Shown here: piece after piece, positions 16,411-23,327 of the stretch
Position numbering within the stretch: the first letter of the stretch is position 1
How the letters are laid out: every line of letters begins with the position of its first letter
Source of the DNA: Thermoplasmata archaeon
GTDB lineage: Archaea; Thermoplasmatota; Thermoplasmata; UBA10834
Assembly: GCA_025457845.1 (NCBI GenBank)
Contig: JALOTO010000023.1
Span: 1-28,180 of the forward strand
Length of the DNA stretch: 28,180 bases
Direction of reading: 5' to 3'
Notes under the pieces: generated by a model
What the model saw: the letters and a program-made list of their open reading frames with translations, nothing else
Told to the model about the DNA's origin: nothing
The model's database searches: none
Translations under genes and position numbers: made by a program

Positions 16411-18165
16411 TCACCTGCCCCAGAAGGGCTTCTCCTTGCGCTTCACGGCGGCTATCTGGTCGAAGGCCTCCTGCTCGTCGGCTGAGAGCTGGAAGTTCAG
16501 AAGCTCCCGCGCATGGGACTCGGGGATGTCCACGAGTAGGACCTCCTCGACGTCTATCTGCCGGCCAACGGTGGGCTCGTCGATGGCCACAGCGACCTCG
16601 GCCCCCATGATGGCCTCGGCGAGCGTGCTCTCGCCCGTGCGTATGCTCTTGATGCGGCCGATCTGCTTCCCGTCCACCTTCATGAGCGCCTGGCCTGGAC
16701 GTATCCTTCCTGCCAGGACGCGCACGCCGACGATGGCGGGCTTGCTGACCCTGAAGACGTGGTCGCGGAGCAGCAGGATCTTGCCAGGGAAGACGACCTC
16801 GAGCCGCTTCTCCGCCATGATCTCCTTCTTGCGCTCCTCCGTCCACAGCTTGTACTCGTCCAGAAGACGGTAGATGACGTCGTTGGTGAACAGCCTCACG
16901 CCGGTCGCCCTGAGCTCGGCCTCGGCGTCCTGGTTCACCTTGACGTTGAATGCGAATATCACCCTGTGCAGGGGGTCGTCGAACTTCGATGCCTCGACCA
17001 CGTCCTTGCGGTTCACGCTCCCGATGTCTATCTTCCTAATCGGCAGCTCCGCGTTCTTGGCCTCGAAGGCCAGCGCCTCGAGGGACCCGATGGCGTCCCC
17101 GCGGACGATTATCCCCTGCTCAGCCAGCTCAACCTTGATCTGGCTCTCCTTCTTCATCTCCTCCACTATCTCGTCCAGGTCCCCCGACACGACCCTCATC
17201 GTGCCGCCCGCCATGGCCCCTTCGAGACCCTGGGCGACGATCCTGATGCCCGCGGCGGCGGACACCTCCTTGACGCGGTCGAATCTCTGGCTCGGGTCGC
17301 GTATCTCGTCGAGCGGCCTCGGTCTCTGCAGCCCCTTGACCTTCGCCACGATCGGGTCGCCCCTCACCGACGAGACGACTATCTGGTCGCCTACGCTGAG
17401 GGTGCCCTTGTAGATGATCGTGTCGATGGCCGTCCCGATGCCCTTCTCCTCCTTGACCTCGAGGACTGTCCCCTCTGCCGCGCCCTCTTCGGTCCTGAGC
17501 TGCTCCTCCAGGAACCTCTGTGCGAGACCGACGAGGACTAGGAGCAGGTCCGGGAGCCCCTCGCCGTGCTTGCCGCTCATGGGGACGATCGCGACGCTCT
17601 TGGTGAAATCGGTTATCCGGTCGAACCTGTCCGCGCTCAGGGTGCTCTTCTCGAAGATGCGGCCCGTCAACGCGTAGAGCTTCTCGTCCAGCTCCGCCGC
17701 GACGCGCGGGTCCTGAGCCGCGAGGGTCTCGTGGAACGTCATTCCCTCGTGCACCCTCCAGCCTGGGATGAGGTCGATCTTGTTCGCCGCTATGACGAAC
17801 GGCGTCCTCAGGTTCCTGAGGATGTTGATGCTCTCGACGGTCTGGGGCTTCATCCCCTCGTTGATGTCGATGACGAGCACGGCCAGATCGGCCAGCTTGC
17901 CACCCCTGGTCCTGAGCGAGGCGAACGAGTAGTGCCCCGGAGTGTCGATGAACAGAAGGCCCGGGACAGAGAACCTGCGCTCGCCCATGAGCTTCGCGCA
18001 GAGCTTGTGGATGGTCTCGATGGGCACGTCGGTGGCCCCTATGTGTTGAGTGATACCTCCCGCCTCGCGCGAGACGACCTTGGTGCCCCTGATGCGGTCG
18101 AGTATCGTCGACTTGCCATGGTCCACATGGCCCATGACTGAGACTATTGGCTGTCTAGCGGGCAC
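16411..18165 (-). CDS. infB: Translation initiation factor aIF5B (IF2-like GTPase)
   Basis: GTPase that promotes ribosomal subunit joining. The product is about 584 residues with G1 GHVDHGKS, G2 GGITQHIGAT, G3 DTPGH and G4 NKID in the first 160 residues, then beta-barrel domain II, the alpha/beta domain III and domain IV, ending in KEKPFWGR. The size matches archaeal aIF5B without an intein. No ATG is available near the start. TTG (18177), GTG (18174) and GTG (18165) are possible. I chose 18165 because a TATA box at 18189-18194 lies 26 bp upstream and the protein then begins MPARQPIVSVMGHVDHG, as in relatives; this implies a leaderless GTG start. It has its own promoter, separate from ndk. 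Confidence 0.95.
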   Translation of the reverse strand: MPARQPIVSVMGHVDHGKSTILDRIRGTKVVSREAGGITQHIGATDVPIETIHKLCAKLMGERRFSVPGLLFIDTPGHYSFASLRTRGGKLADLAVLVIDINEGMKPQTVESINILRNLRTPFVIAANKIDLIPGWRVHEGMTFHETLAAQDPRVAAELDEKLYALTGRIFEKSTLSADRFDRITDFTKSVAIVPMSGKHGEGLPDLLLVLVGLAQRFLEEQLRTEEGAAEGTVLEVKEEKGIGTAIDTIIYKGTLSVGDQIVVSSVRGDPIVAKVKGLQRPRPLDEIRDPSQRFDRVKEVSAAAGIRIVAQGLEGAMAGGTMRVVSGDLDEIVEEMKKESQIKVELAEQGIIVRGDAIGSLEALAFEAKNAELPIRKIDIGSVNRKDVVEASKFDDPLHRVIFAFNVKVNQDAEAELRATGVRLFTNDVIYRLLDEYKLWTEERKKEIMAEKRLEVVFPGKILLLRDHVFRVSKPAIVGVRVLAGRIRPGQALMKVDGKQIGRIKSIRTGESTLAEAIMGAEVAVAIDEPTVGRQIDVEEVLLVDIPESHARELLNFQLSADEQEAFDQIAAVKRKEKPFWGR

Positions 18166-18188
18166 GGGTCTCACCAAGGTGCGGTCGG

Positions 18189-18194
18189 TATATC
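18189..18194 (-). promoter_or_regulatory. Box A for infB, deciding its start
   Basis: ATATA run on the minus strand centred about 26 bp from the GTG at 18165. The upstream TTG and GTG codons at 18177 and 18174 would lie ahead of the expected transcription start. Confidence 0.55.
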
Positions 18195-18245
18195 AATGTA
18201 ACCCGACCAGAATAAGATGGATTGAAAGAGGTTTGGCTCTGGCCC

Positions 18246-18701
18246 CTACTTCTCGAAGAGCCACGCCTCGGACGGGAGCTCGTAGTCCTGCAGCTCGTAA
18301 TCGTTGAAGAAGAGCTTGATCTCCCTCTTGGCGCTCTCGGAGGAGTCGGAACCGTGGACTATGTTCCTTCCGGTCACCTGGGCGAAGTCGCCCCTTATGG
18401 TGCCCGGTCCGGCGTCCTGCGGGTTCGTCTTGCCCATCATGGACCTGCACACGGCGACGGCGTTCTCGCCCTCGATCACCATGCAGACCACCGGGCCCGA
18501 GGTTATGTAGGAGAGGAGCGGCTCGTAGAAGCCCTTGCCCTTGTGCTCCCCGTAGTGCCTCTCCGCGAGCTCGCGCGGTATGCGCATCAGCTTCACCGCG
18601 GACAGCTTCAGGCCGCGGTCCTCGAAGCGCTGGACGATCCTGCCGACCAGTCCCCTGGCCACGCCATCCGGCTTGACCATGACGAAGGTCCGCTCGATCA
18701 T
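18246..18701 (-). CDS. ndk: Nucleoside diphosphate kinase
   Basis: Transfers the terminal phosphate between NTPs and NDPs. The 151-residue protein opens with [15 protein letters not shown] and has the active-site His116 in NIVHGSDS, plus the nucleotide-binding RGDF and GRN elements. The ATG overlaps the L24e stop by 4 bp (ATGA), so it belongs to the L7ae-S28e-L24e-ndk operon, a usual archaeal order. Confidence 0.97.
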   Translation of the reverse strand: MIERTFVMVKPDGVARGLVGRIVQRFEDRGLKLSAVKLMRIPRELAERHYGEHKGKGFYEPLLSYITSGPVVCMVIEGENAVAVCRSMMGKTNPQDAGPGTIRGDFAQVTGRNIVHGSDSSESAKREIKLFFNDYELQDYELPSEAWLFEK

Positions 18702-19117
18702 TCCTTAGCCGCCTCCGGCTTGGCCTTCGCGGCGTCCTTCTTCTCGGACTTCTTCGCCGCGGGCTTCTTCTCCGCCTTGGGTTTCTCCTCGGCGGCCGGG
18801 GCTGGCTTCTCCTCGGCCTTCTCCTCGGGCTTCCCCGCGGCGGAGGCCTCCTCCTTCTCGGCAGGGGCCTTCTTCAGCTTCCTCGCCTTGGCTCCGGTCT
18901 CCTCGGCGGCGGGCAGGCCCTTCATGCGGACCTGCTTCTCCCTCGAGTACCAGACGGTCCAGGTGGTCCTCCTCGGGACCCTGCCCAGCTCGACAAGGTT
19001 CTTGAAGCACTTGGATGTGCAGAAGTTGTAGATGACTCCGTCCTTCTTGATGTACATCCTACCCGTGCCAGGCTCGATCTCGTTCCCGCAGAACGAGCAA
19101 ACTCTACGCTCGACCAT
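18698..19117 (-). CDS. rpl24e: Large ribosomal subunit protein L24e with long Lys/Ala/Glu-rich C-terminal tail
   Basis: The zinc-binding ribosomal protein occupies residues 1-65: [13 protein letters not shown]...NFCTSKC gives the four Cys ligands (7, 10, 33, 37), followed by the basic [17 protein letters not shown]. Archaeal L24e is usually about 60-70 residues. Here a further 70 or so residues, almost only Lys, Ala, Glu and Pro, extend the C-terminus to 139. Such tails resemble histone-H1-like or eukaryotic ribosomal extensions and are expected to be disordered. GAGGTGAT precedes the ATG with 5-nt spacing. ndk overlaps the stop. Confidence 0.95.
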   Translation of the reverse strand: MVERRVCSFCGNEIEPGTGRMYIKKDGVIYNFCTSKCFKNLVELGRVPRRTTWTVWYSREKQVRMKGLPAAEETGAKARKLKKAPAEKEEASAAGKPEEKAEEKPAPAAEEKPKAEKKPAAKKSEKKDAAKAKPEAAKE

Positions 19118-19140
19118 GGAACATCACCTCACAGACCAGG

Positions 19141-19160
19141 AGCTCAGCGGACGCTGAGCT
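19141..19160. repeat. 20-bp palindrome across the rps28e stop
   Basis: AGCTCAGCG-GA-CGCTGAGCT has perfect 9-bp arms with a 2-nt centre. It covers the last five codons and the stop of rps28e and would form a hairpin in the polycistronic mRNA shortly before the L24e Shine-Dalgarno sequence. Confidence 0.8.
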
Positions 19161-19356
19161 TCCTCGCCTCTCTCGAAGTCTCCTTCAGCATCAGCACATC
19201 GCCGACCCTCATCGGGCCCATTGCGTTGCGCGTGATGATGCGGCCCTTGTCACGGCCGTCCATGACCCTGACCTTGACCTGTGTTGCCTCGCCCGTCATA
19301 CCTGTGCGGCCGATTATCTCGACCACCGTGGCGGGGATGCTGTCGTCGTCAGCCAT
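19144..19356 (-). CDS. rps28e: Small ribosomal subunit protein S28e
   Basis: A 70-residue OB-fold ribosomal protein. [24 protein letters not shown] and the end [10 protein letters not shown] (R-E-A-R-x-L conserved C-terminus) are diagnostic. The Shine-Dalgarno AGGTGG overlaps the L7ae stop, so translation follows L7ae closely. Confidence 0.96.
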   Translation of the reverse strand: MADDDSIPATVVEIIGRTGMTGEATQVKVRVMDGRDKGRIITRNAMGPMRVGDVLMLKETSREARKLSVR

Positions 19357-19365
19357 TCAGGCCAC

Positions 19366-19737
19366 CTACTTCTTGAGGGCCTTCAGCTTCTCGGCGAGCT
19401 CGTCGAGCGCTGGCTTTCCCTTGGACGCATCGAGCACTGCAACAGCCGCGGTCGGCTTCTCGAGTCCACATGCATTGCCGAGCTCCGCCTTGGCCGGGAC
19501 GAAAGCGTACGGGATGTTCTTCTCGTCGCACAGGGCGGGCATGTGCATCAGGATCTCCGGCGGGGAGACGTCCTCCGCCATGACCACGAACAGCGCCTCG
19601 CCTCTCTCGACGAGCTTCGTGACCTCGTTCGTGCCCTTCCTCAGCTTCCCGCCGTCCCTGGCGATCTCGACTATCTCGTAGGTCTTGTCCACAAGTTCCT
19701 TCGGAGTCTCGAACTTGACATACACTGCCTTCGGCAA
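19366..19737 (-). CDS. rpl7ae: Ribosomal protein L7Ae / kink-turn-binding protein
   Basis: An RNA-binding protein of 123 residues shared by the ribosome, box C/D and H/ACA RNPs and archaeal RNase P. It shows KGTNEVTKLVERGEALFVVMAEDVSP (G-x-N-E-x-T-K RNA-contact motif, about 35-60) and the LCDEKNIPYAFVPAKAELGNACG region. The start codon is TTG at 19737, not ATG: AGGAGG (19745-19750) lies 7 nt upstream and the encoded MPKAVYVKFETP matches the family N-terminus, so the TTG is well supported. The leader contains a GC hairpin with GA dinucleotides on both flanks. It is the first gene of the L7ae-S28e-L24e-ndk operon. Confidence 0.96.
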   Translation of the reverse strand: MPKAVYVKFETPKELVDKTYEIVEIARDGGKLRKGTNEVTKLVERGEALFVVMAEDVSPPEILMHMPALCDEKNIPYAFVPAKAELGNACGLEKPTAAVAVLDASKGKPALDELAEKLKALKK

Positions 19738-19753
19738 ACTGATACCTCCTTCG

Positions 19754-19778
19754 GGCGCCGTCAGGCGCCTTCATCATT
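19754..19778 (-). promoter_or_regulatory. Leader hairpin of rpl7ae, possible kink-turn (autoregulatory) element
   Basis: On the minus strand, AUGAUGA (19777-19771) and one A precede a perfect 6-bp hairpin GGCGCC-UGAC-GGCGCC (19769-19754). This is followed by CGA and, 3 nt after the stem, the AGGAGG ribosome binding site. GA on each side of a helix is the core of a kink-turn, the ligand of L7Ae. A canonical outer stem is not obvious, so this is a candidate only. Confidence 0.4.
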
Positions 19779-19826
19779 CATCGGCCCTTTCTTACGAAAA
19801 GAGCAGGAGTGAGTAATTGCTGGTGG

Positions 19827-19833
19827 TATAAAA
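19827..19833 (-). promoter_or_regulatory. Box A of the L7ae-S28e-L24e-ndk operon
   Basis: TTTTATA on the minus strand, predicting a start near 19803 and a leader of about 65 nt that contains the hairpin. Confidence 0.65.
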
Positions 19834-19901
19834 GGGTTGCTGACTTATCCTGTCCGCCCAGCCCGCGACGGCCACATCGTCCTGGCGGGATGGGGCCCTG
19901 A

Positions 19902-19909
19902 CATAAATA
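19902..19909 (+). promoter_or_regulatory. Box A for the corrinoid activator gene, flanked by an inverted repeat
   Basis: CATAAATA lies 35 bp upstream of the ATG at 19941. CGTCCTGG (19878-19885) and CCAGGACG (19914-19921) are exact 8-bp inverted copies either side of it, a possible regulator site. Confidence 0.5.
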
Positions 19910-19940
19910 ATAACCAGGACGCCGTTCTACTCGTGGTACC

Positions 19941-21869
19941 ATGGTCGAGACGGTCGTGCAGTTCCAGCCATTCGGGATCAAGACTCCTGTTCGCACGGGC
20001 ACGACCCTGCTCGAAGCCGCCACCAAGGCAGGGGTCTCCCTCGAGGCCATCTGCGGAGGGGCGGGCAAGTGCGGGAAGTGCAGGGTGACCGTCACCGTCG
20101 GGGCGCCGCTCCTGTCCCCGACGGGAGAGGATGAGAGGTCGCTTCTGTCCGACCGGGAGGTCAGGACCGGCACGAGGCTCGCATGCAGGGCCAAGGTCGT
20201 GAAGGCCGGACGGGTCGTGGTCGAGGTCCCCGAAGGGAGCCGAAGGGAACACCACAGGCTCCTCGCCAAAGGCGTCGAACCGCCTATGAAGCTCGCTCCA
20301 GGCGTCTCCAAGATAAGGGTCACCCTCCCGCCGGCGTCCATGAAGGACTTCCGCGCGGACGACGACAGGCTAGTGGACGAGCTGAGGAAACGTGCCCGGA
20401 AGACCGCCGCCCTGCATCCTGGCGTCCATACGCACCTTCCGAGGGCGCTGAGGGACAAGGGATGGGTGACCACCGTATCACTGTTCAGGGACTGCGAGGT
20501 CATCAAGGCGGAGCCTGGGGACACCACCGATGTCCTTTGCGGCGTGGCCGTGGACATAGGGACGACCAAGGTCGTCGCCTACCTGGTCGATCTCAACAGC
20601 GGCGAGGTCCTGGGGACGCAGAGCACACCGAACCCTCAGATACCTTTCGGCGAGGACCTGATGTCACGCATCTCGTTCACCATGAGGCAGGAGAACGGGC
20701 TCGAGCAGCTCCGCAAGGTCATAGTCGACGGGCTGAACATGCTCATCGAAAGACTATGCGTCAAGGGCGGGGTCGACCCAGACGACGTCATGGAGGTCAT
20801 GGTCGTCGGGAACACGGCCATGCACCACATCTTCTTCGGGATACCTCCGCAGTCGCTCGCGTCGGCCCCGTACGCCCCTGTGGTCCGGACATCGCTTGCG
20901 ATCCCAGCATCCCTGGCAGGACTGGAGGTCTATCCCTTCGGGAAGGTCTCGGCCCTGCCGAACGTCGCGGGGTTCGTGGGGGCGGACGCGGTAGCCGACC
21001 TGCTCTCGAGCGGGCTGTACGACGACCGGAAGGTCGGAATGATGATCGACATCGGCACGAACACGGAGATCGTCGCAGGGAACCGTGACAGGCTCATCAG
21101 CTGCTCGTGCGCATCCGGGCCCGCGTTCGAGGGCGCGCACATCCGTTTCGGGATGCGGGCGTCCACGGGCGCTATCGAGAGGGTGTGGATCGACCGGAGG
21201 ACGAAGGAGGTCATGTACACCACGGTCGAGGACAGGCCCGCGCGCGGGATATGTGGCTCTGGAATCGTCGATGCCGTCTCCGAGATGTTCAACGCGGGGA
21301 TCCTCGACGCATCCGGGAAGATCGCGGTCGACGGCGGCGCGCCCGGCGTCAGGCGCGGTGAGGGGGGCGTGCCCGAGTTCGTCCTCGTGAACGCGAGGGA
21401 GACCGAGACTGGCGAGGAGGTCGTCGTCACGCAGCACGACATCCAGGAGATCCAGCTCGCCAAGGCCGCCATATTCACGGGAGTCGCGACCCTCATGAGG
21501 AAGCTGAAGGTCAGGCCGAGCGACATAGACAGGGTCTACGCCGCTGGCGCCTTCGGGACCTATGTCGACGCGGAGAGCGCGATCAACATCGGCATGTACC
21601 CGGATGTCCCCGCGGACCGCATAAGCTTCATCGGGAACGCCGCAGGCTCGGGTGCGCGGATGGCGCTGAAGTCGGTCAAGGCAAGGGACCTCGCGGAGAG
21701 GCTATCACGGGAGGTGCGGTACGTCGAGCTCGCATCGGAGAAGGACTTCCAGCAGGAGTTCGCCAAGGCCATGTTCCTGCCGCACAGGGACCTGACATAC
21801 TTCCCGAACCGCGGGAAGAGGTCGAGGGGGAAGGCCCCAGCGAAAGGCTCACCTGGCACCGGATTCTGA
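19941..21869 (+). CDS. RACo-type ATP-dependent reductive activator of corrinoid proteins ([2Fe-2S] + ASKHA ATPase)
   Basis: Family members reduce inactive Co(II) corrinoid proteins to Co(I) with ATP. The 642 residues comprise an N-terminal plant-type [2Fe-2S] domain with Cys38, 44, 47 and 82 (CGGAGKCGKC...LAC), a linker of about 100 residues, and a C-terminal ASKHA ATPase-like domain beginning GVAVDIGTTKVVAYLVD (201-217). This second domain continues with VVGNTAMHHIFFG, MIDIGTNTEIV, ASGPAFEGAHI and GICGSGIVD. This is the RACo/DUF4445 architecture, distinct from the 4Fe-4S RamA of methanogens. No corrinoid protein or methyltransferase lies next to it, so its client is unknown. The start fits the TATA box at 19902-19909. 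Confidence 0.9.
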   Translation: MVETVVQFQPFGIKTPVRTGTTLLEAATKAGVSLEAICGGAGKCGKCRVTVTVGAPLLSPTGEDERSLLSDREVRTGTRLACRAKVVKAGRVVVEVPEGSRREHHRLLAKGVEPPMKLAPGVSKIRVTLPPASMKDFRADDDRLVDELRKRARKTAALHPGVHTHLPRALRDKGWVTTVSLFRDCEVIKAEPGDTTDVLCGVAVDIGTTKVVAYLVDLNSGEVLGTQSTPNPQIPFGEDLMSRISFTMRQENGLEQLRKVIVDGLNMLIERLCVKGGVDPDDVMEVMVVGNTAMHHIFFGIPPQSLASAPYAPVVRTSLAIPASLAGLEVYPFGKVSALPNVAGFVGADAVADLLSSGLYDDRKVGMMIDIGTNTEIVAGNRDRLISCSCASGPAFEGAHIRFGMRASTGAIERVWIDRRTKEVMYTTVEDRPARGICGSGIVDAVSEMFNAGILDASGKIAVDGGAPGVRRGEGGVPEFVLVNARETETGEEVVVTQHDIQEIQLAKAAIFTGVATLMRKLKVRPSDIDRVYAAGAFGTYVDAESAINIGMYPDVPADRISFIGNAAGSGARMALKSVKARDLAERLSREVRYVELASEKDFQQEFAKAMFLPHRDLTYFPNRGKRSRGKAPAKGSPGTGF

Positions 21870-21944
21870 GTTTGCCCGCGGGATTCGAAAATCGTACACC
21901 TAATCAGGAAGTCTTCAAACCGCAATCGAACAAGTCCCGCTGGG

Positions 21945-21952
21945 TTAAAATA
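21945..21952 (+). promoter_or_regulatory. Box A for the saccharopine-dehydrogenase-like gene
   Basis: TTAAAATA in the 152-bp spacer predicts a start near 21975 and a leader of about 45 nt. Confidence 0.5.
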
Positions 21953-22021
21953 CGTTCAGACCATTAGTCCCGGCCACGGGTCCAGGCGCGCTCGCCAGGG
22001 TCCGGGGTTGAATGTGAAATA

Positions 22022-23227
22022 ATGAAGACCATCGTCATAGGAGTGGGGGCTGTGGGTTCCGTCACCGCCGAGGTGCTTGCGAACTCCGTGGAGTTCGACA
22101 AGGTCGTCCTTGCGGACATCAACGTGGAGAGGGCGAGGCGGGCGGAGAAGAAGATATCGAGCGACAAGGTCAGCGTCGAACGCATAGACGCGTCCGATGT
22201 GGACGGCATGGCCAAGGCCTTCAAGGGGACCGACCTGGTCCTCAACGGGGCCATCCCGAGGTTCAACCACAACATCATGGACGCGTGTCTGATGGCCAAG
22301 TCAAACTACGCGGACATGGCATGGGACATAGCCGTCGACCAGACCCCCGCCGGAGGCGTGATCAAGGAGACGCCCGCGTGGGAGTTCCTGAAGAAGGACG
22401 GGGACTTCAAGAAGGCCGGAATCGCCGGCATGATCGGCCTCGGGTGCGACCCGGGCCTCTCGAACCTGTTCGCCCGCATGGGCGCAGACAAGCTCGACCG
22501 CGTCCACGAGATCCTGATCAGGGACGGGGACAACGGCATCGTCGAGGGATACGACTTCGCACCGCTCTGGTCGCCAGAGACGCTCATCGAGGAGGTCCTG
22601 ATGCCCGCGACGTATTACGCGAACGGCGCATACAGGAAGTTCGCCCCGTTCCAGGGCAGGGAGGAGTTCGACTTCCCGAAGCCGGTCGGCAAGCTCCCTG
22701 TCTACAATGTGGACCACGAGGAGCAGGAGACCCTGCCCACGTTCATCGGAGAGGTCCTCGGGAAGGGCTGCGACTACTGCGACTTCAAGATCGCCCTCGG
22801 GGACGAGTACGTCGAGGCGATCAAGATGCTCGGCAAGCTCGGCCTGTCCAACCCGAACAAGATCGACGTGAAGGGCGTCAGGGTGGCCCCGAGGGACGTC
22901 GTCGCGGCGGTCCTGCCTGACCCGTCGACCCTCGGCCACAAGGCCAAGGGTGATTGCGCCATAGGCGCGACGGTCATGGGAGTGAAGGACGGCAAGATGG
23001 CAGGGCACTACATCTACACGGAGCTGAACCACGAGAGGACCTACATGAAGTACGGGTTCAGCGCGACCGCGTACTCGGTCGGTGTCCCGCTCGCGATCGC
23101 GGCGATCCTCTTCGCGCAGGGGAAGATACCCCAGAGGGGAGTGTTCCCGCCGGAGATGATGGACCCGGAGCCGTTCGTCAAGATGCTGCCCAAGTACGGC
23201 ATGAACTGCGTCCAGAAGAAGCTCTGA
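22022..23227 (+). CDS. Saccharopine dehydrogenase-like NAD(P)-dependent oxidoreductase
   Basis: A 401-residue protein with an N-terminal Rossmann fold: KTIVIGVGAVGSVTAEVLA (GxGxxG, residues 3-20), an acidic strand end VVLADINVERARR for ribose binding, and DLVLNGAIPRFNHNIMDACL as in saccharopine dehydrogenase and carboxynorspermidine-synthase relatives. The C-terminal half carries the catalytic/dimer domain (DPGLSNLFAR, GCDYCDFKI). Members act on lysine, saccharopine, spermidine precursors or other amino-linked substrates, and I cannot tell which here. It has its own promoter and is probably not co-transcribed with the RACo gene. No lysine or polyamine genes are nearby. Confidence 0.85.
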   Translation: MKTIVIGVGAVGSVTAEVLANSVEFDKVVLADINVERARRAEKKISSDKVSVERIDASDVDGMAKAFKGTDLVLNGAIPRFNHNIMDACLMAKSNYADMAWDIAVDQTPAGGVIKETPAWEFLKKDGDFKKAGIAGMIGLGCDPGLSNLFARMGADKLDRVHEILIRDGDNGIVEGYDFAPLWSPETLIEEVLMPATYYANGAYRKFAPFQGREEFDFPKPVGKLPVYNVDHEEQETLPTFIGEVLGKGCDYCDFKIALGDEYVEAIKMLGKLGLSNPNKIDVKGVRVAPRDVVAAVLPDPSTLGHKAKGDCAIGATVMGVKDGKMAGHYIYTELNHERTYMKYGFSATAYSVGVPLAIAAILFAQGKIPQRGVFPPEMMDPEPFVKMLPKYGMNCVQKKL

Positions 23228-23296
23228 CCAGCGAGACCGTAGCGGCGCGAAACCCCTCCAAACCCGATTCACTTCGTTTTCAGGCCGCTGCAACGG

Positions 23297-23304
23297 TTAT
23301 TTTA
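23297..23304 (+). promoter_or_regulatory. Box A for the MFS transporter, leaderless start
   Basis: TTATTTTA centred about 27 bp before the ATG at 23328, in a 100-bp spacer without a Shine-Dalgarno sequence near the ATG. Confidence 0.55.
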
Positions 23305-23327
23305 CCTCGTTCGCTCTTCCGGCAGAC

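Noticed and set aside
18705..19010. Frameshift in L24e as the cause of the low-complexity tail.
   Set aside because: The tail is continuous with the ribosomal domain, uses codons like its neighbours and ends in a 4-bp overlap with ndk, so the frame is right.
19749..19777. Full box C/D guide RNA in the L7ae leader (AUGAUGA and CUGA are both present).
   Set aside because: Only 6 nt separate box C from box D and no guide region or terminal stem exists; a hairpin or kink-turn reading is more sensible.
21870..21960. On the minus strand, TTCGAATCCCGCGGGC resembles the T-loop and 3' end of a tRNA.
   Set aside because: The 5' T-stem half does not pair with CCCGC, and no matching acceptor strand or anticodon arm is found upstream; not a tRNA and no sign of an attachment site.
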